33,786 bases of DNA from NCBI GenBank assembly GCA_024103175.1, contig JAGFJE010000562.1:1-33786 (forward strand), given 5' to 3'. Positions 24,142 to 32,467 of this stretch are shown piece after piece. This DNA comes from Phaeodactylibacter sp. Lineage in GTDB: Bacteria > Bacteroidota > Bacteroidia > Chitinophagales > Saprospiraceae. The position numbers and the translations under genes are program-made. How positions within the stretch are numbered: the first letter of the stretch is position 1; the number at the start of each line of letters is the position of its first letter. Under the pieces are notes generated by a model, which saw nothing but the letters and a program-made list of their open reading frames with translations, did not search any database and was not told where the DNA came from.

Positions 24142-24237
24142 AGGGGCTGACATAAGTCACCGCTCACCATTGCCTGTAGTCATTTCTTTTTGAAGTACGT
24201 CGCAGTACCTTTTCTGCTAGCCCAAAATCCAACGCCC

Positions 24238-25143
24238 ATGCAAAACCCTGTCTATCGCACCGCGGAGGCGGAATCATTTTTCCTTCGCCTCTATCAGGAA
24301 CAACTGGACAAATGGCCGGTTCCTTTCGAACAGCAATTCATTAAAACCGAACATGGCGTTACCCATGTGCTTGTTTGCGGGGAGGAAACGGCCCCCCCAA
24401 TTGTCCTTTTACATGCTGCCAGCACGGCCAACATCGTCTGGCTGCCCAATATTGAGGCCTTGGCGGCTCATTTTCGGGTATTTGCTGTTGACATTCTGGG
24501 CGAGGTAGGGTTGAGCGTACCGTATAGGAAGAACAAAAATGCCACAGAGCAGGTAGAATGGCTGGAGGCCGTCCTGGAGCATCTGGGCATCCGGAAAGCT
24601 CACTTCGCCGGAAGCTCGGCCGGAGGCTGCCTCGCCCTGAACTTCGCCGCCGATCGGCCGGATCAGGTCAAACGCCTGGTATTACTCGGCCCTATGGGGC
24701 TGCCGCCCACCAACTTTTGGACAGTCATGAAGATATTGTACTATGTTCTTTTTCCAACCGAAAGGAACATACAGCGGTTGATCCACTGGTCGGTGGGCTA
24801 TGATCCGGAAGTCCTCGAAACTTATGAACCCTGGTTCGAAGGTTTCTTCCACGGTGTAGACAGCAGCTATGTCACCCGGCCGGATAAAATACCCATCCGG
24901 CGCCTGGAGCAGGTGAAAAGCCCTACCCTTTTATTCCTTGGCCTGAAGGATGAGGTGATCGGGCCGCCCTTCCGCTCCGAAAAACGGGCGCGCCGCATGC
25001 CCGGGCTGGAACGGGTGATCCACCTGGATACCGCCCACCTGATCAATTATGAAAAGCCGGCCATCGTCAATGAAGAGATGATAAATTTCCTGCTGAAAAA
25101 TAAGCGACAGCAGGCGCCGCCAATGAAAGAGGCTCTTCACTGA
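24238..25143 (+). CDS. Alpha/beta-fold hydrolase
   Basis: 301 residues from the ATG at 24238 (an upstream TTG at 24190 is possible but less likely). Nucleophile elbow GSSAGG with Ser127; Asp238 in LGLKDEV and His267 in DTAHLIN complete the triad; LHAAS (59-63) supplies the oxyanion region. There is no signal peptide, so it is cytoplasmic. Fold and triad match the MhpC-like esterase/lipase group; the substrate cannot be told. The gene at 25186 follows by 42 nt on the same strand, so the two may be co-transcribed. Confidence 0.88.
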   Translation: MQNPVYRTAEAESFFLRLYQEQLDKWPVPFEQQFIKTEHGVTHVLVCGEETAPPIVLLHAASTANIVWLPNIEALAAHFRVFAVDILGEVGLSVPYRKNKNATEQVEWLEAVLEHLGIRKAHFAGSSAGGCLALNFAADRPDQVKRLVLLGPMGLPPTNFWTVMKILYYVLFPTERNIQRLIHWSVGYDPEVLETYEPWFEGFFHGVDSSYVTRPDKIPIRRLEQVKSPTLLFLGLKDEVIGPPFRSEKRARRMPGLERVIHLDTAHLINYEKPAIVNEEMINFLLKNKRQQAPPMKEALH

Positions 25144-25185
25144 GCCGTAAGAAAATATTTTTCTCACAATAAAAGTCCCAGAACC

Positions 25186-25728
25186 ATGAAAATGATTTTT
25201 GTCATGATCGGAATAGCACTGGTTGTGCTTTTCGGTTATCTGGTTTATTCCGGGCTCTTCGCCAAGATCCGGTTCGAAGAAAAAGATTTTGGCGGCGAGA
25301 CCTTGATTTATGAGGAATATATCGGAGACTACAGCAAAGTGGCTCCCGTGATGGACGAAGTATACCGCCAACTCAGGGATGATGAACAGATCGATGCGGA
25401 GGTAGGCTTCGGCATCTATTTCGACAAACCGGGGGAGGTGCCCAAAGAACAATTGCGCAGCGAGGTAGGCTGCGTGTTGCCGGCGGAGTACAACGAACAA
25501 GCTGATGCCCTCGCCGAAAAGTACAAGGTGAAGGAATTTCCCGTTCAACGTTGCATTGTGGCTGAAATGCCTTACCGCAACAAGATGTCTATTCTGCTTG
25601 GCGTTTTCAAAACTTATCCCAAACTGGAAAAGCTCCTCCAGGAGAAAGGCTATCCGGCCAACCCGGTGATGGAACGCTATGACGTGGCGAACAGGCGCAT
25701 TCAATATATTATGCCGATCGAAGGATAA
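25186..25728 (+). CDS. Membrane-anchored GyrI-like (SOUL-superfamily/TEX264-like) protein
   Basis: 180 residues. One N-terminal membrane helix (about 3-24, FVMIGIALVVLFGYLVYSGLF) anchors a GyrI-like small-molecule-binding domain (about 30-178) with YIGDYSKVAPVMDEVY, GFGIYFDKPGEVPKEQLRSEVG and CVLPAEY. This layout (short N-terminal anchor, then GyrI-like domain, with the 'YDxP..VP...cRs.vG..L' pattern) is that of the eukaryotic ER protein TEX264 and its bacterial relatives. Family knowledge: GyrI-like domains bind small ligands or cap proteins. The bacterial role is unknown. It probably forms a unit with the hydrolase gene before it and perhaps the acetyltransferase after it. Confidence 0.8.
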   Translation: MKMIFVMIGIALVVLFGYLVYSGLFAKIRFEEKDFGGETLIYEEYIGDYSKVAPVMDEVYRQLRDDEQIDAEVGFGIYFDKPGEVPKEQLRSEVGCVLPAEYNEQADALAEKYKVKEFPVQRCIVAEMPYRNKMSILLGVFKTYPKLEKLLQEKGYPANPVMERYDVANRRIQYIMPIEG

Positions 25729-25810
25729 AGCGCCTGCACCGGAGTGGTTTCCCCAAAGGCCTGAAAAAGAAAAAGCCCTCAGCACCAACCTTTTAGCAAA
25801 AAACTGAGCT

Positions 25811-26581
25811 ATGGACCCTCAACTGAAAATTATCTCTGTCACACCCGAAAACCTGGATGCCTGTGGTCTGTTCTGCGTCAAAAGCAAAAAGAACCCTGGC
25901 TATGCGGCGAAGCGGGCCTGGTTCTTGCAGGAATACCCCAAAGGCCTGCGCCTGAAGATCCTGCAGGATGGCGCCGGCCGGCAGTTGGGGTTTATCGAGT
26001 ACACTCCGGCTGAGCAGGCCTGGCGGCCGGTAGAGGCGCCAAACCACCTTTTCATCCACTGCATGTACATTTACAAAAGGGAGGACAAGGGCAGAGGAAA
26101 TGGCTCCTTGCTTATTGAGGATTGCATTGCGGACGCCCGTCGGCAGGGAAAAGCGGGGGTGGCCGTCATCACCAGTAATGGCCCCTGGATTGCGGCCAAG
26201 GACGTTTTTCTGAAAAACGGATTCGTGCAGGTGGATCAGCGGGGCGGTTTCGAACTGCTTCGGTTCCCTTTGAAGAAAGGCCCTGATCCGCAGCTGCCGG
26301 ACTGGGAAGCAGAGCAGGAGCGTTATCCCGGCTGGCAACTGCTGTTTGCCAACCAATGCCCCTGGCATCAGAAATGTGCCGAAGAACTGCTGGGTTACGC
26401 TATGGAAAGAGATATCCCGTTGGAGGTAACAGAGGTTTCGAGTTCAGCCGCAGCCCGGAAAGGCCCCTCTGCTTTTGGCGCCTTTGCCCTGGTTAAGGAT
26501 AAGGAGTTGCTGGAATACCACTACATCAGCAAGACGCGCTTCAAGAACATCATTAAGAAGGTAAAAACCCATCTGCCATGA
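25811..26581 (+). CDS. GNAT acetyltransferase with C-terminal YoaP-like domain
   Basis: 256 residues. Residues about 5-155 form a GNAT fold; the acetyl-CoA pyrophosphate loop is KGRGNG (93-98), followed by the helix SLLIEDCIADARRQG. Residues about 175-250 match the YoaP-like domain found after GNAT domains: FANQCPWHQKC (Cys183 and Cys189), then SAFGAFALVKDKELLEYHYISKTRF. The Cys pair and the beta-alpha order hint at a thioredoxin-like fold, but a redox role is only inferred. The substrate is unknown. It follows the TEX264-like gene by 82 nt. Confidence 0.85.
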   Translation: MDPQLKIISVTPENLDACGLFCVKSKKNPGYAAKRAWFLQEYPKGLRLKILQDGAGRQLGFIEYTPAEQAWRPVEAPNHLFIHCMYIYKREDKGRGNGSLLIEDCIADARRQGKAGVAVITSNGPWIAAKDVFLKNGFVQVDQRGGFELLRFPLKKGPDPQLPDWEAEQERYPGWQLLFANQCPWHQKCAEELLGYAMERDIPLEVTEVSSSAAARKGPSAFGAFALVKDKELLEYHYISKTRFKNIIKKVKTHLP

Positions 26582-26670
26582 AGTCCCAAAAGCCAGGCGT
26601 TCTGCCTTTTCTTTCTGTTTTGGCGTTCCATCAGGGAGATTACCATCGCTCCTGGCGGGGCTTGCAGGCG

Positions 26671-27477
26671 CTATGCCTCCTGCAAACCGGCTCCTGACTC
26701 CACATTTTTCGAAAAGGCGGCGATAAATTTCGCCATCTCCACGCCATCCACCACATCGTGGTCGAGCAGTACGGTGAGGTGGAGGAACTCGCGGATCTCT
26801 ATCCTGTCCTCTACCACCGCCGGCTTCTTTATGATGGAACCTGCGCCAATACCGAGCGGGTGAACGCTGGTATGGACAAACCACCCTCTTACTTCCCCAA
26901 ACATCCCAATAGAGGTGAAAATGATGCTGCCCATCATCTGCTGGGCCTGCCGGGGAGCGATGGAAAAATATTTCCAAACCAGGCGCCGCAGCCAGCCGGG
27001 GAGGCTGAAGTACATATCGGCCCATATGGAGCTTCGGCTGCTGTTCATAGCCACCTCTTCTTTCCCGAGTTGCCGGGTTTTGGCGTCGCTGATCTCGGCA
27101 GCGATCTCTTCTACGCTTTTCCGTTGGGTTTGTCGAATGACGTAGGGCAAGGGCGCCTTTTCGCCCCCATGCTCCCGCTCCACCATTATAGTGATGTCGA
27201 TGTCTTCAAAAACCAGGCGGGTGCGTTTGTTTTTCAGGTAGGCATGCACATTTTCGAAGGCCTCCACCGTCCGGCTGATCGTTTTTACCATCCAGGCGGT
27301 AAAAGAGAGGGGCTTGCCCGATTCCCGTTGTTGCCGGATCAGCTCCCGCGCCAGCGTCACATCCAGTTCTATGAGTGCTTTGACATGGTGCTTCTGCAGG
27401 CCGGCGGCGAAAACATCCAGCGTGCCGATCCGGCTTTTGGGGAATCGCTTTATCTTAAAATTTCCCGGCGTTGTCAT
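26671..27477 (-). CDS. Stand-alone 2-oxoacid dehydrogenase E2-type acyltransferase catalytic domain
   Basis: 268 residues consisting only of the catalytic (CAT/E2-like) domain; the lipoyl domain and the E1/E3-binding domain that normally precede it are absent. The active-site motif DHDVVDG (His240, Asp244) keeps the required His-x3-Asp-Gly. Compared with true E2s it has an inserted, Trp-rich helix region (about 149-180, IWADMYFSLPGWLRRLVWKYF read in part). Chloramphenicol acetyltransferase shares the fold, but CAT-specific motifs were not recognised. Without lipoyl carriers it cannot work alone as an E2, so a different acyl-CoA reaction is inferred. It is divergent from the PQQ dehydrogenase gene. 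Confidence 0.82.
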   Translation of the reverse strand: MTTPGNFKIKRFPKSRIGTLDVFAAGLQKHHVKALIELDVTLARELIRQQRESGKPLSFTAWMVKTISRTVEAFENVHAYLKNKRTRLVFEDIDITIMVEREHGGEKAPLPYVIRQTQRKSVEEIAAEISDAKTRQLGKEEVAMNSSRSSIWADMYFSLPGWLRRLVWKYFSIAPRQAQQMMGSIIFTSIGMFGEVRGWFVHTSVHPLGIGAGSIIKKPAVVEDRIEIREFLHLTVLLDHDVVDGVEMAKFIAAFSKNVESGAGLQEA

Positions 27478-27596
27478 TTTCTTTTTTCTTTGGGGTAAGT
27501 TACTATTTTAGCTACTGTTTTTTACCGCGACTATACATTATCATGTGCCCATAGCATAGGGTGGGCAAGCATTTTCAGGACCAAAAAAGTGAAAAC

Positions 27597-29720
27597 GTGC
27601 CCTACAGATCAACCTTCTGGCTACTGGTGATTATCCTGTACAGCTGCCAGCCGGAACAGCCGGCGCTCTCTGATGCCGACTGGCCTTCTTACCTCGGAGG
27701 CAAAGACGTCAACCACTACAGCCCGCTCAAGCAGGTTGATACCGCCAATGTCAACGAACTGGAGCAGGTATGGATATATCACAGCGGGGACGCCGATGCC
27801 GAGGGGCGCTCCCAGATACAGTGCAATCCATTGGTCATCGACGGAATCCTTTACGGCACTTCGGCCAAGCTGAAGCTGCTGGCCCTGGATGCGGCCACCG
27901 GTGAGGAACTGTGGCGCTTTGATCCTTTCGGCGGGCAGTATGACCAGTACGGACTGGGCGTCAACCGGGGTGTGGCGTACTGGGAGGAGGGAAAAGACAA
28001 GCGGATACTGTTCACCGCCGGGTCCTTTTTATATGCGGTCGATGCCCGTACCGGTAAACTCATCCCCTCATTCGGAAAGGATGGAAAAGTGAGCCTGCAT
28101 GAAGGCCTGGGCCGGGACGTTGATGGTTTATTCCTCGTCAGTAATACTCCCGGGATTGTTTATCAGGATCTGCTGATCCTGGGCACTCGTGTGTCGGAGT
28201 CGGTCGGGCCCGTACCGGGGCATGTACGTGCTTACAATATCCGTACGGGGGATATTGCCTGGGCCTTCCACACCATTCCTCACCCCGGGGAAGAAGGCTA
28301 CGACACCTGGCCGCCGGATGCCTGGCAGCGCAGCGGCGGCGCCAATGCCTGGAGCGGGATGAGCCTGGACGAAGAACGAGGCGTCGTATACATCCCCACC
28401 GGATCGGCGTCCTTCGATTTTTACGGCGGCGACCGCCACGGGCAAAACCTCTTCGCCAATTGCGTGCTGGCCCTGGACGCCGCTACCGGAAAGAGGCTAT
28501 GGCATTTTCAAACTGTACACCATGACCTGTGGGACAGAGACCTGCCGGCGCCGCCCAACCTGGTAACCGTCACGCACGACGGGAAAAAACGGGACGCCGT
28601 AGCCCAGATCACCAAATCCGGCTATGTGTTCCTGCTGGACCGGGAAACCGGCCAGCCGCTGTTTGAAGTAGAGGAACGCCCCGTCCCTCCTTCCACTCTG
28701 GATGGCGAACAGGCCTGGCCTACCCAGCCCATCCCCCTCAAACCGCCGCCCTTTGCCCGGCAGTCGATCACCGAGGCAGGCCTGCCCCGGCGCAGTAAGG
28801 AGGCTTATGACTATGCCCATCTCATCTGGTCGAACACCAGAGAGGCACAACCCTTTGTACCGCCCTCCGAGGAGGCCGCTTTCCTGTTTCCCGGCTTTGA
28901 CGGCGGCGGCGAGTGGGGAGGGGCTGCTGTTGACCCGGAAGGTACTCTTTATGTTAATTCCAGCGAGATGCCCTGGCTGTTGCAGATGGAAAAATACCAA
29001 GTGCTGGCCGGCGGTTCGATGGCGGAACGCGGGCGGCAGATCTTCCAAAGCACCTGCATCGCCTGCCACGGCGCCGGCCTTGAGGGGAATGAATTGTACG
29101 GGAATATCCCTTCCCTCATCGGGCTGAAAGAGCGAATGCAAAAACCGCAGTTCGTCGAGCTGCTGAAAAAGGGCAGGGGGCTGATGCCTTCATTTGCCGT
29201 CCTGTCGGAAAACGAGGTCAACGCGCTGTCTGCTTACCTGCTGCATACCGAAGAGGCCGCCGTCGAAAACGGGGAAGAGGAATCCTGGCCCTATCCCTAC
29301 ACCTTCAAAGGGTACAACCGCTTCAAAGCGCCGGACGGCTACCCTGCCATTGCCCCGCCATGGGGCCAGCTGACGGCCATCGACCTCAATGAGGGCGCCA
29401 TCAAATGGCAGATTCCCCTGGGGGCGCATCCGGAGCTTACGGAGTTGGGGCTGCCCCCTACGGGTACGGAAAACTATGGCGGGCCCGTCGTCACCGCCGG
29501 CGGCCTGCTCTTCATCGCCGCTACCATGGATGAAAAGATCCGTGCTTTTGACAAACGGACGGGCCGGCAACTTTGGGAAGCGCCCCTGCCTGCCGCCGGC
29601 TTCGCTACCCCGGCCACCTATACTGTCAATGGGAAGCAGTATATCGTCGTTGCTGCCGGAGGGGGTAAGCTGGGGCTTAAGTCAGGGGATGCGTATGTAG
29701 CCTTTGCCTTGAAAAATTGA
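27597..29720 (+). CDS. PQQ-dependent dehydrogenase lipoprotein with cytochrome c domain
   Basis: 707 residues from the GTG at 27597, chosen because it gives a compact lipoprotein signal (RSTFWLLVIILYSC, lipidated Cys17); another GTG at 27561 would add 12 residues. The body is an eight-bladed quinoprotein propeller (WPSYLGGKDVNHYSPL near the start, repeated ALDAATGxxLWxF and TAIDLNEGAIKWQIPLG blades). A cytochrome c domain is inserted late: CIACH (487-491), with Met530 in GLMPSF as the likely second haem ligand. Family knowledge: PQQ takes electrons from an alcohol or sugar and passes them through haem c to the respiratory chain. Which substrate is oxidised is unknown. No pqq genes are in the window. 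Confidence 0.9.
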   Translation: MPYRSTFWLLVIILYSCQPEQPALSDADWPSYLGGKDVNHYSPLKQVDTANVNELEQVWIYHSGDADAEGRSQIQCNPLVIDGILYGTSAKLKLLALDAATGEELWRFDPFGGQYDQYGLGVNRGVAYWEEGKDKRILFTAGSFLYAVDARTGKLIPSFGKDGKVSLHEGLGRDVDGLFLVSNTPGIVYQDLLILGTRVSESVGPVPGHVRAYNIRTGDIAWAFHTIPHPGEEGYDTWPPDAWQRSGGANAWSGMSLDEERGVVYIPTGSASFDFYGGDRHGQNLFANCVLALDAATGKRLWHFQTVHHDLWDRDLPAPPNLVTVTHDGKKRDAVAQITKSGYVFLLDRETGQPLFEVEERPVPPSTLDGEQAWPTQPIPLKPPPFARQSITEAGLPRRSKEAYDYAHLIWSNTREAQPFVPPSEEAAFLFPGFDGGGEWGGAAVDPEGTLYVNSSEMPWLLQMEKYQVLAGGSMAERGRQIFQSTCIACHGAGLEGNELYGNIPSLIGLKERMQKPQFVELLKKGRGLMPSFAVLSENEVNALSAYLLHTEEAAVENGEEESWPYPYTFKGYNRFKAPDGYPAIAPPWGQLTAIDLNEGAIKWQIPLGAHPELTELGLPPTGTENYGGPVVTAGGLLFIAATMDEKIRAFDKRTGRQLWEAPLPAAGFATPATYTVNGKQYIVVAAGGGKLGLKSGDAYVAFALKN

Positions 29721-29929
29721 GCATCCGCCATGCCTGGGTACACCGCAGTGTCAACCAGGGCAGCTACGTGGAAGGGGCCGAAGAATATGCCGCCGGGAAC
29801 AACATCACCTTAATCCCAGCCGCCTGCCCGCTCATGTTCGTCAGCCCCGATTTTGCGCACCGCTGCATGAAGTGGTTCTTCAGCTGGCGGGGGTTGCTGG
29901 AGGTGGAAGAGGAACCGAGCTGTTCCTGA
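29717..29929 (+). pseudogene. C-terminal remnant of a CoA-binding (YccU-like) protein gene
   Basis: An open stretch of 70 codons starting inside the dehydrogenase stop and with no ATG start reads HAWVHRSVNQGSYVEGAEEYA, then NNITLIPAACPLMFVSPDFAHRCMKWFF. This resembles the C-terminal third of YccU-type CoA-binding Rossmann proteins (WMhxxx-GsxSxEA...gIxvIxxxCPLMF...HxxxR). The N-terminal Rossmann part is missing, because the frame begins at the end of the upstream gene. I therefore call it a truncated, probably non-functional remnant. It could instead be translated by re-initiation at the overlapping TGA, but that is less likely. Confidence 0.55.
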
Positions 29930-31042
29930 TCACTGCTCCGGAAATAAGGAAGCCTCCAGCCCCGGAATGACTTTCAGCGCGTTCTTGTAATACAACTTCT
30001 TCAGGATCTCATCCGGCAGCCCAATGCCGTACATCCGCCAGAAAGCGTGGTAGCGCTTGTAGTAGGGGAAGTACTCGTCTTCCGTTTCGAAAACGCGGAA
30101 ATAGGTATGGTATTCCTCCGGGTTGTAGGCGTCTTTGCCGAAGAGAATGCGGTCCTGATATTTTTCAAAGAACTTCAGCGCCTGACGGGGCTGCCGGCCC
30201 AGCTCGGCGATGATGGCGCCGCATTCTACATACATATTGGGCATCTCGTCCAGCAATTGCCCCAGCGTATCCAGGTTGTTGGCGAACCAGCCGAAGTGGG
30301 CGTTGATGAAGGTGGTATTGGGGTGCTTGCGGAAGATGTCGTGCTGCTCGGCGATGATGGTTTCCCAGGGCGCCGGGTCATCAGGCCCGCGCTTGCGGCC
30401 GGGGCGCAGCTTGAGCTCCAGCCAGCGCTCGTTGTTCTCGTCGTGCGGGTCCCAGAAGGATTTGGGGTCGGCGGCGTGGATGAGGATGGGGATGCCCAGC
30501 TCGCCACATTTTTCCCAGACGGGGTCCAGCCGAGGGTCGTTGATGGGGATGCGGTTGCCGGCATTATCAGTGTCGCGCATGCCCTGGCTCTTGTATATCT
30601 TCAGGCCCCGGGCGCCGATGCTCACGTCGTATTCCAGCTGTTCAAGGGTGCTCTTTTCCCAGTCCGGGTCATCGATACTGCGGATATTGATGTTGGTGAA
30701 GTTGACGATGCGGTTGTCGTAGCCACTCTCTTTGATGTGGTCCACCATTTGCTTCAGTGCCGGGCCGCCCCGCCCGCTGAGGTTGACGATGATGCTCATG
30801 TTCAGCGAGTCCATCTCCCGGATGAGCTTGCCGAGGTCCTGCTCCGCCAGGCGCCAGTGATGGCTGTGCACGTCAATGAACGGAAACCTGGCGCTCGTCA
30901 CCGGATGCTCCGGCACCACCAGGGTGGCGGGCGGGTCGTACTGCTCAAAGTCCATATGCAGCGAGGTGTCTACTTCCCAGCGGCCCTGCGCAATGGCCAG
31001 CAGCGGGAGTAACAGAATAATAGAGAATAAGCGGATCTTCAT
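29930..31042 (-). CDS. Secreted amidohydrolase-family (Amidohydro_2) metal hydrolase
   Basis: 370 residues with a signal peptide (about 1-19, ending LLAIAQ). The fold is a TIM-barrel amidohydrolase: FIDVHSHHW (His59, His61) at strand 1, GLKIYKS (candidate bridging Lys) at strand 4, PILIHAAD at strand 5, FINAHFGW at strand 6 and LFGKDAYNP (catalytic Asp) at strand 8. The order fits the Amidohydro_2 group, whose members decarboxylate or hydrolyse aromatic acids, lactones or related compounds. The export signal places it in the periplasm. Its stop is next to the CoA-binding remnant, with which it is convergent. The substrate is unknown. Confidence 0.88.
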   Translation of the reverse strand: MKIRLFSIILLLPLLAIAQGRWEVDTSLHMDFEQYDPPATLVVPEHPVTSARFPFIDVHSHHWRLAEQDLGKLIREMDSLNMSIIVNLSGRGGPALKQMVDHIKESGYDNRIVNFTNINIRSIDDPDWEKSTLEQLEYDVSIGARGLKIYKSQGMRDTDNAGNRIPINDPRLDPVWEKCGELGIPILIHAADPKSFWDPHDENNERWLELKLRPGRKRGPDDPAPWETIIAEQHDIFRKHPNTTFINAHFGWFANNLDTLGQLLDEMPNMYVECGAIIAELGRQPRQALKFFEKYQDRILFGKDAYNPEEYHTYFRVFETEDEYFPYYKRYHAFWRMYGIGLPDEILKKLYYKNALKVIPGLEASLFPEQ

Positions 31043-31050
31043 GAGGCAAC

Positions 31051-31165
31051 TTTTGATTTTTGATGTGCGATTTTTGGTTTTTTGATTTTTGATGTGCCCA
31101 CCGTAAGCTGCTCAGCGACGGCTGGCCTTCATGAGCACATCAGATATCAAAAATCGCACATCAAA
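31051..31165. repeat. Inverted repeat of TTTTTGATGTGC words
   Basis: An 18-bp perfect inverted pair (TTTGATGTGCGATTTTTG at 31059-31076; complement at 31148-31165) has a further direct copy of the word TTTTTGATGTGC at 31085-31096 and its complement GCACATCA at 31135-31142. The unpaired centre is about 36 nt. It occupies the upstream gap of the amidohydrolase gene; the rest of the gap (31166-31369) shows no gene I can support. Confidence 0.65.
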
Positions 31166-31369
31166 CGTCACAAATTCTACCCGCCTCCAATTATCGGAGA
31201 GCCGGTAGTTTTCTTTCAGCGGAAGGCCTGAAAATACGGCTACTTCGCTAAAATCCATCTGTTTTCCGGCTAATTTCCGGAATAATGAAAACGGTTCGCG
31301 AGGCAAAGAGCGTGAAGGAGCGCCCCGCATCTGAAGCAAAACAGGTATTGAACATGCTGCCATGCTCCC

Positions 31370-32233
31370 TCAAAACGGCGCCGTCAGCCCCACCAGCGGC
31401 AGCGGGCTCACTTCTACAAACCCATTGTTGGCTACCCCCACCAGCGTAAAATCCCATGTGGCGCGCCGTTTGCCGATCAGGCGGATGCCGGCGGAAAAGG
31501 CGCCCCCTTCCATCGGCCGCCCGAACCAGCTTTCGCCGATGAAGGCCATCCTGGGGGACACCCGGTACTGGCCGCCGATCGAAAAAACGGGCGACGGGTT
31601 GAACCTTCCTTCGTTCAGCACGTAACCCAGCCCAAAGGAGAAATTGCGCCCCCGGGGGCCCAGGGTGAGCGCCCCGTAGAAGACATTGAGGTCGAAGGCG
31701 GTGCGGGTGTCCGGCGTACTGAGCAGTAGCGCGCCCAGCCCGACATTTACTTTGCCTTCCTCGATGGGAATGGTGTATTTGGGAAAGATCCCCACGGCGG
31801 GAAACTCATTGAAAGGATCGAAAAGCGTGAATAATTCAACTCCCGCTCCCAGGGAAAAATGGTCAGTGATGCCGTAGTAGAATTGGTTGATGAAGAGCAT
31901 GGTATTCTGGTAGTACCCCTGGCCTTTCGGCAGGTTGTAGCCCGTACCCGGGCCGACGATATTCCGCATATCGTCCAGCGTCTCCCGCCAGATCCGCCCT
32001 TCGAAAGCGCTTCCATAGGCAATGAGGCTAACCTCTTCGTGTAAAACGTTCACCTTGCCCAGGCTCCGCGTTTCCAGGACGAGCTGTACGTTATTTTCCA
32101 GGATAACCTCGCCCACCAGCTCGCTGCCGTCTTTCAGCAGGACCCTGGCTATCCGTTTTTCCTTTTCCTGAGCGTGGAGGGCCAGAGAGAGTATCAGAAA
32201 GAGCCCCGGGAGGAGCAGTCGTGTCCGGTTCAT
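31370..32233 (-). CDS. Outer-membrane beta-barrel protein with small N-terminal SH3-like domain
   Basis: 287 residues, signal peptide about 1-21 (ending LALHAQ). Residues 25-70 (RVLLKDGSELVGEVILENN) look like a small Lsm/SH3-like beta domain often seen before barrels in Bacteroidota. The remainder alternates polar and apolar residues with glycine-rich turns (TGYNLPKGQGYYQNTMLF, YYGITDHFSLGAGVELF) and ends GLTAPF, like an outer-membrane barrel. No transport ligand is recognised. It is probably monocistronic; a long palindrome lies upstream. Confidence 0.72.
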   Translation of the reverse strand: MNRTRLLLPGLFLILSLALHAQEKEKRIARVLLKDGSELVGEVILENNVQLVLETRSLGKVNVLHEEVSLIAYGSAFEGRIWRETLDDMRNIVGPGTGYNLPKGQGYYQNTMLFINQFYYGITDHFSLGAGVELFTLFDPFNEFPAVGIFPKYTIPIEEGKVNVGLGALLLSTPDTRTAFDLNVFYGALTLGPRGRNFSFGLGYVLNEGRFNPSPVFSIGGQYRVSPRMAFIGESWFGRPMEGGAFSAGIRLIGKRRATWDFTLVGVANNGFVEVSPLPLVGLTAPF

Positions 32234-32328
32234 TATTCAGGCGCTTATTTTCTTAAGGACGAAAAAGCCTCCGGTTTAGTTGGTAAGGTGGGCATTTTAA
32301 CTTGCAGGTTGATGGCGCCCTGATCTGT

Positions 32329-32434
32329 TATACTTGGTTGCAATAGGTTTTGTGCATTAGCCCTCCCAGCCCCTCAAATCCCCTAAAGGGGAAGTCCACC
32401 CACAAATGCACAAAACCTATTGCCGTTGAGTATA
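32329..32434. repeat. 106-bp palindromic intergenic element
   Basis: A perfect 19-bp inverted pair (GCAATAGGTTTTGTGCATT at 32340-32358; complement at 32405-32423) extends, after 5 mismatched positions, to outer TATACT/AGTATA (32329-32334, 32429-32434). Between the arms lies a C-rich unit with its own CCCCT-AA-AGGGG hairpin, similar to the unit at 9191. The layout is MITE-like, but no clear target-site duplication was seen. Confidence 0.7.
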
Positions 32435-32467
32435 AGATCCATTTGGATTTCTTAAGGCCCTTCCATG

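Noticed and set aside
31112..31363. 83-codon minus-strand frame in the gap near 31.2 kb
   Set aside because: Its C-terminus is encoded by the inverted word repeat and it lacks any domain or signal.
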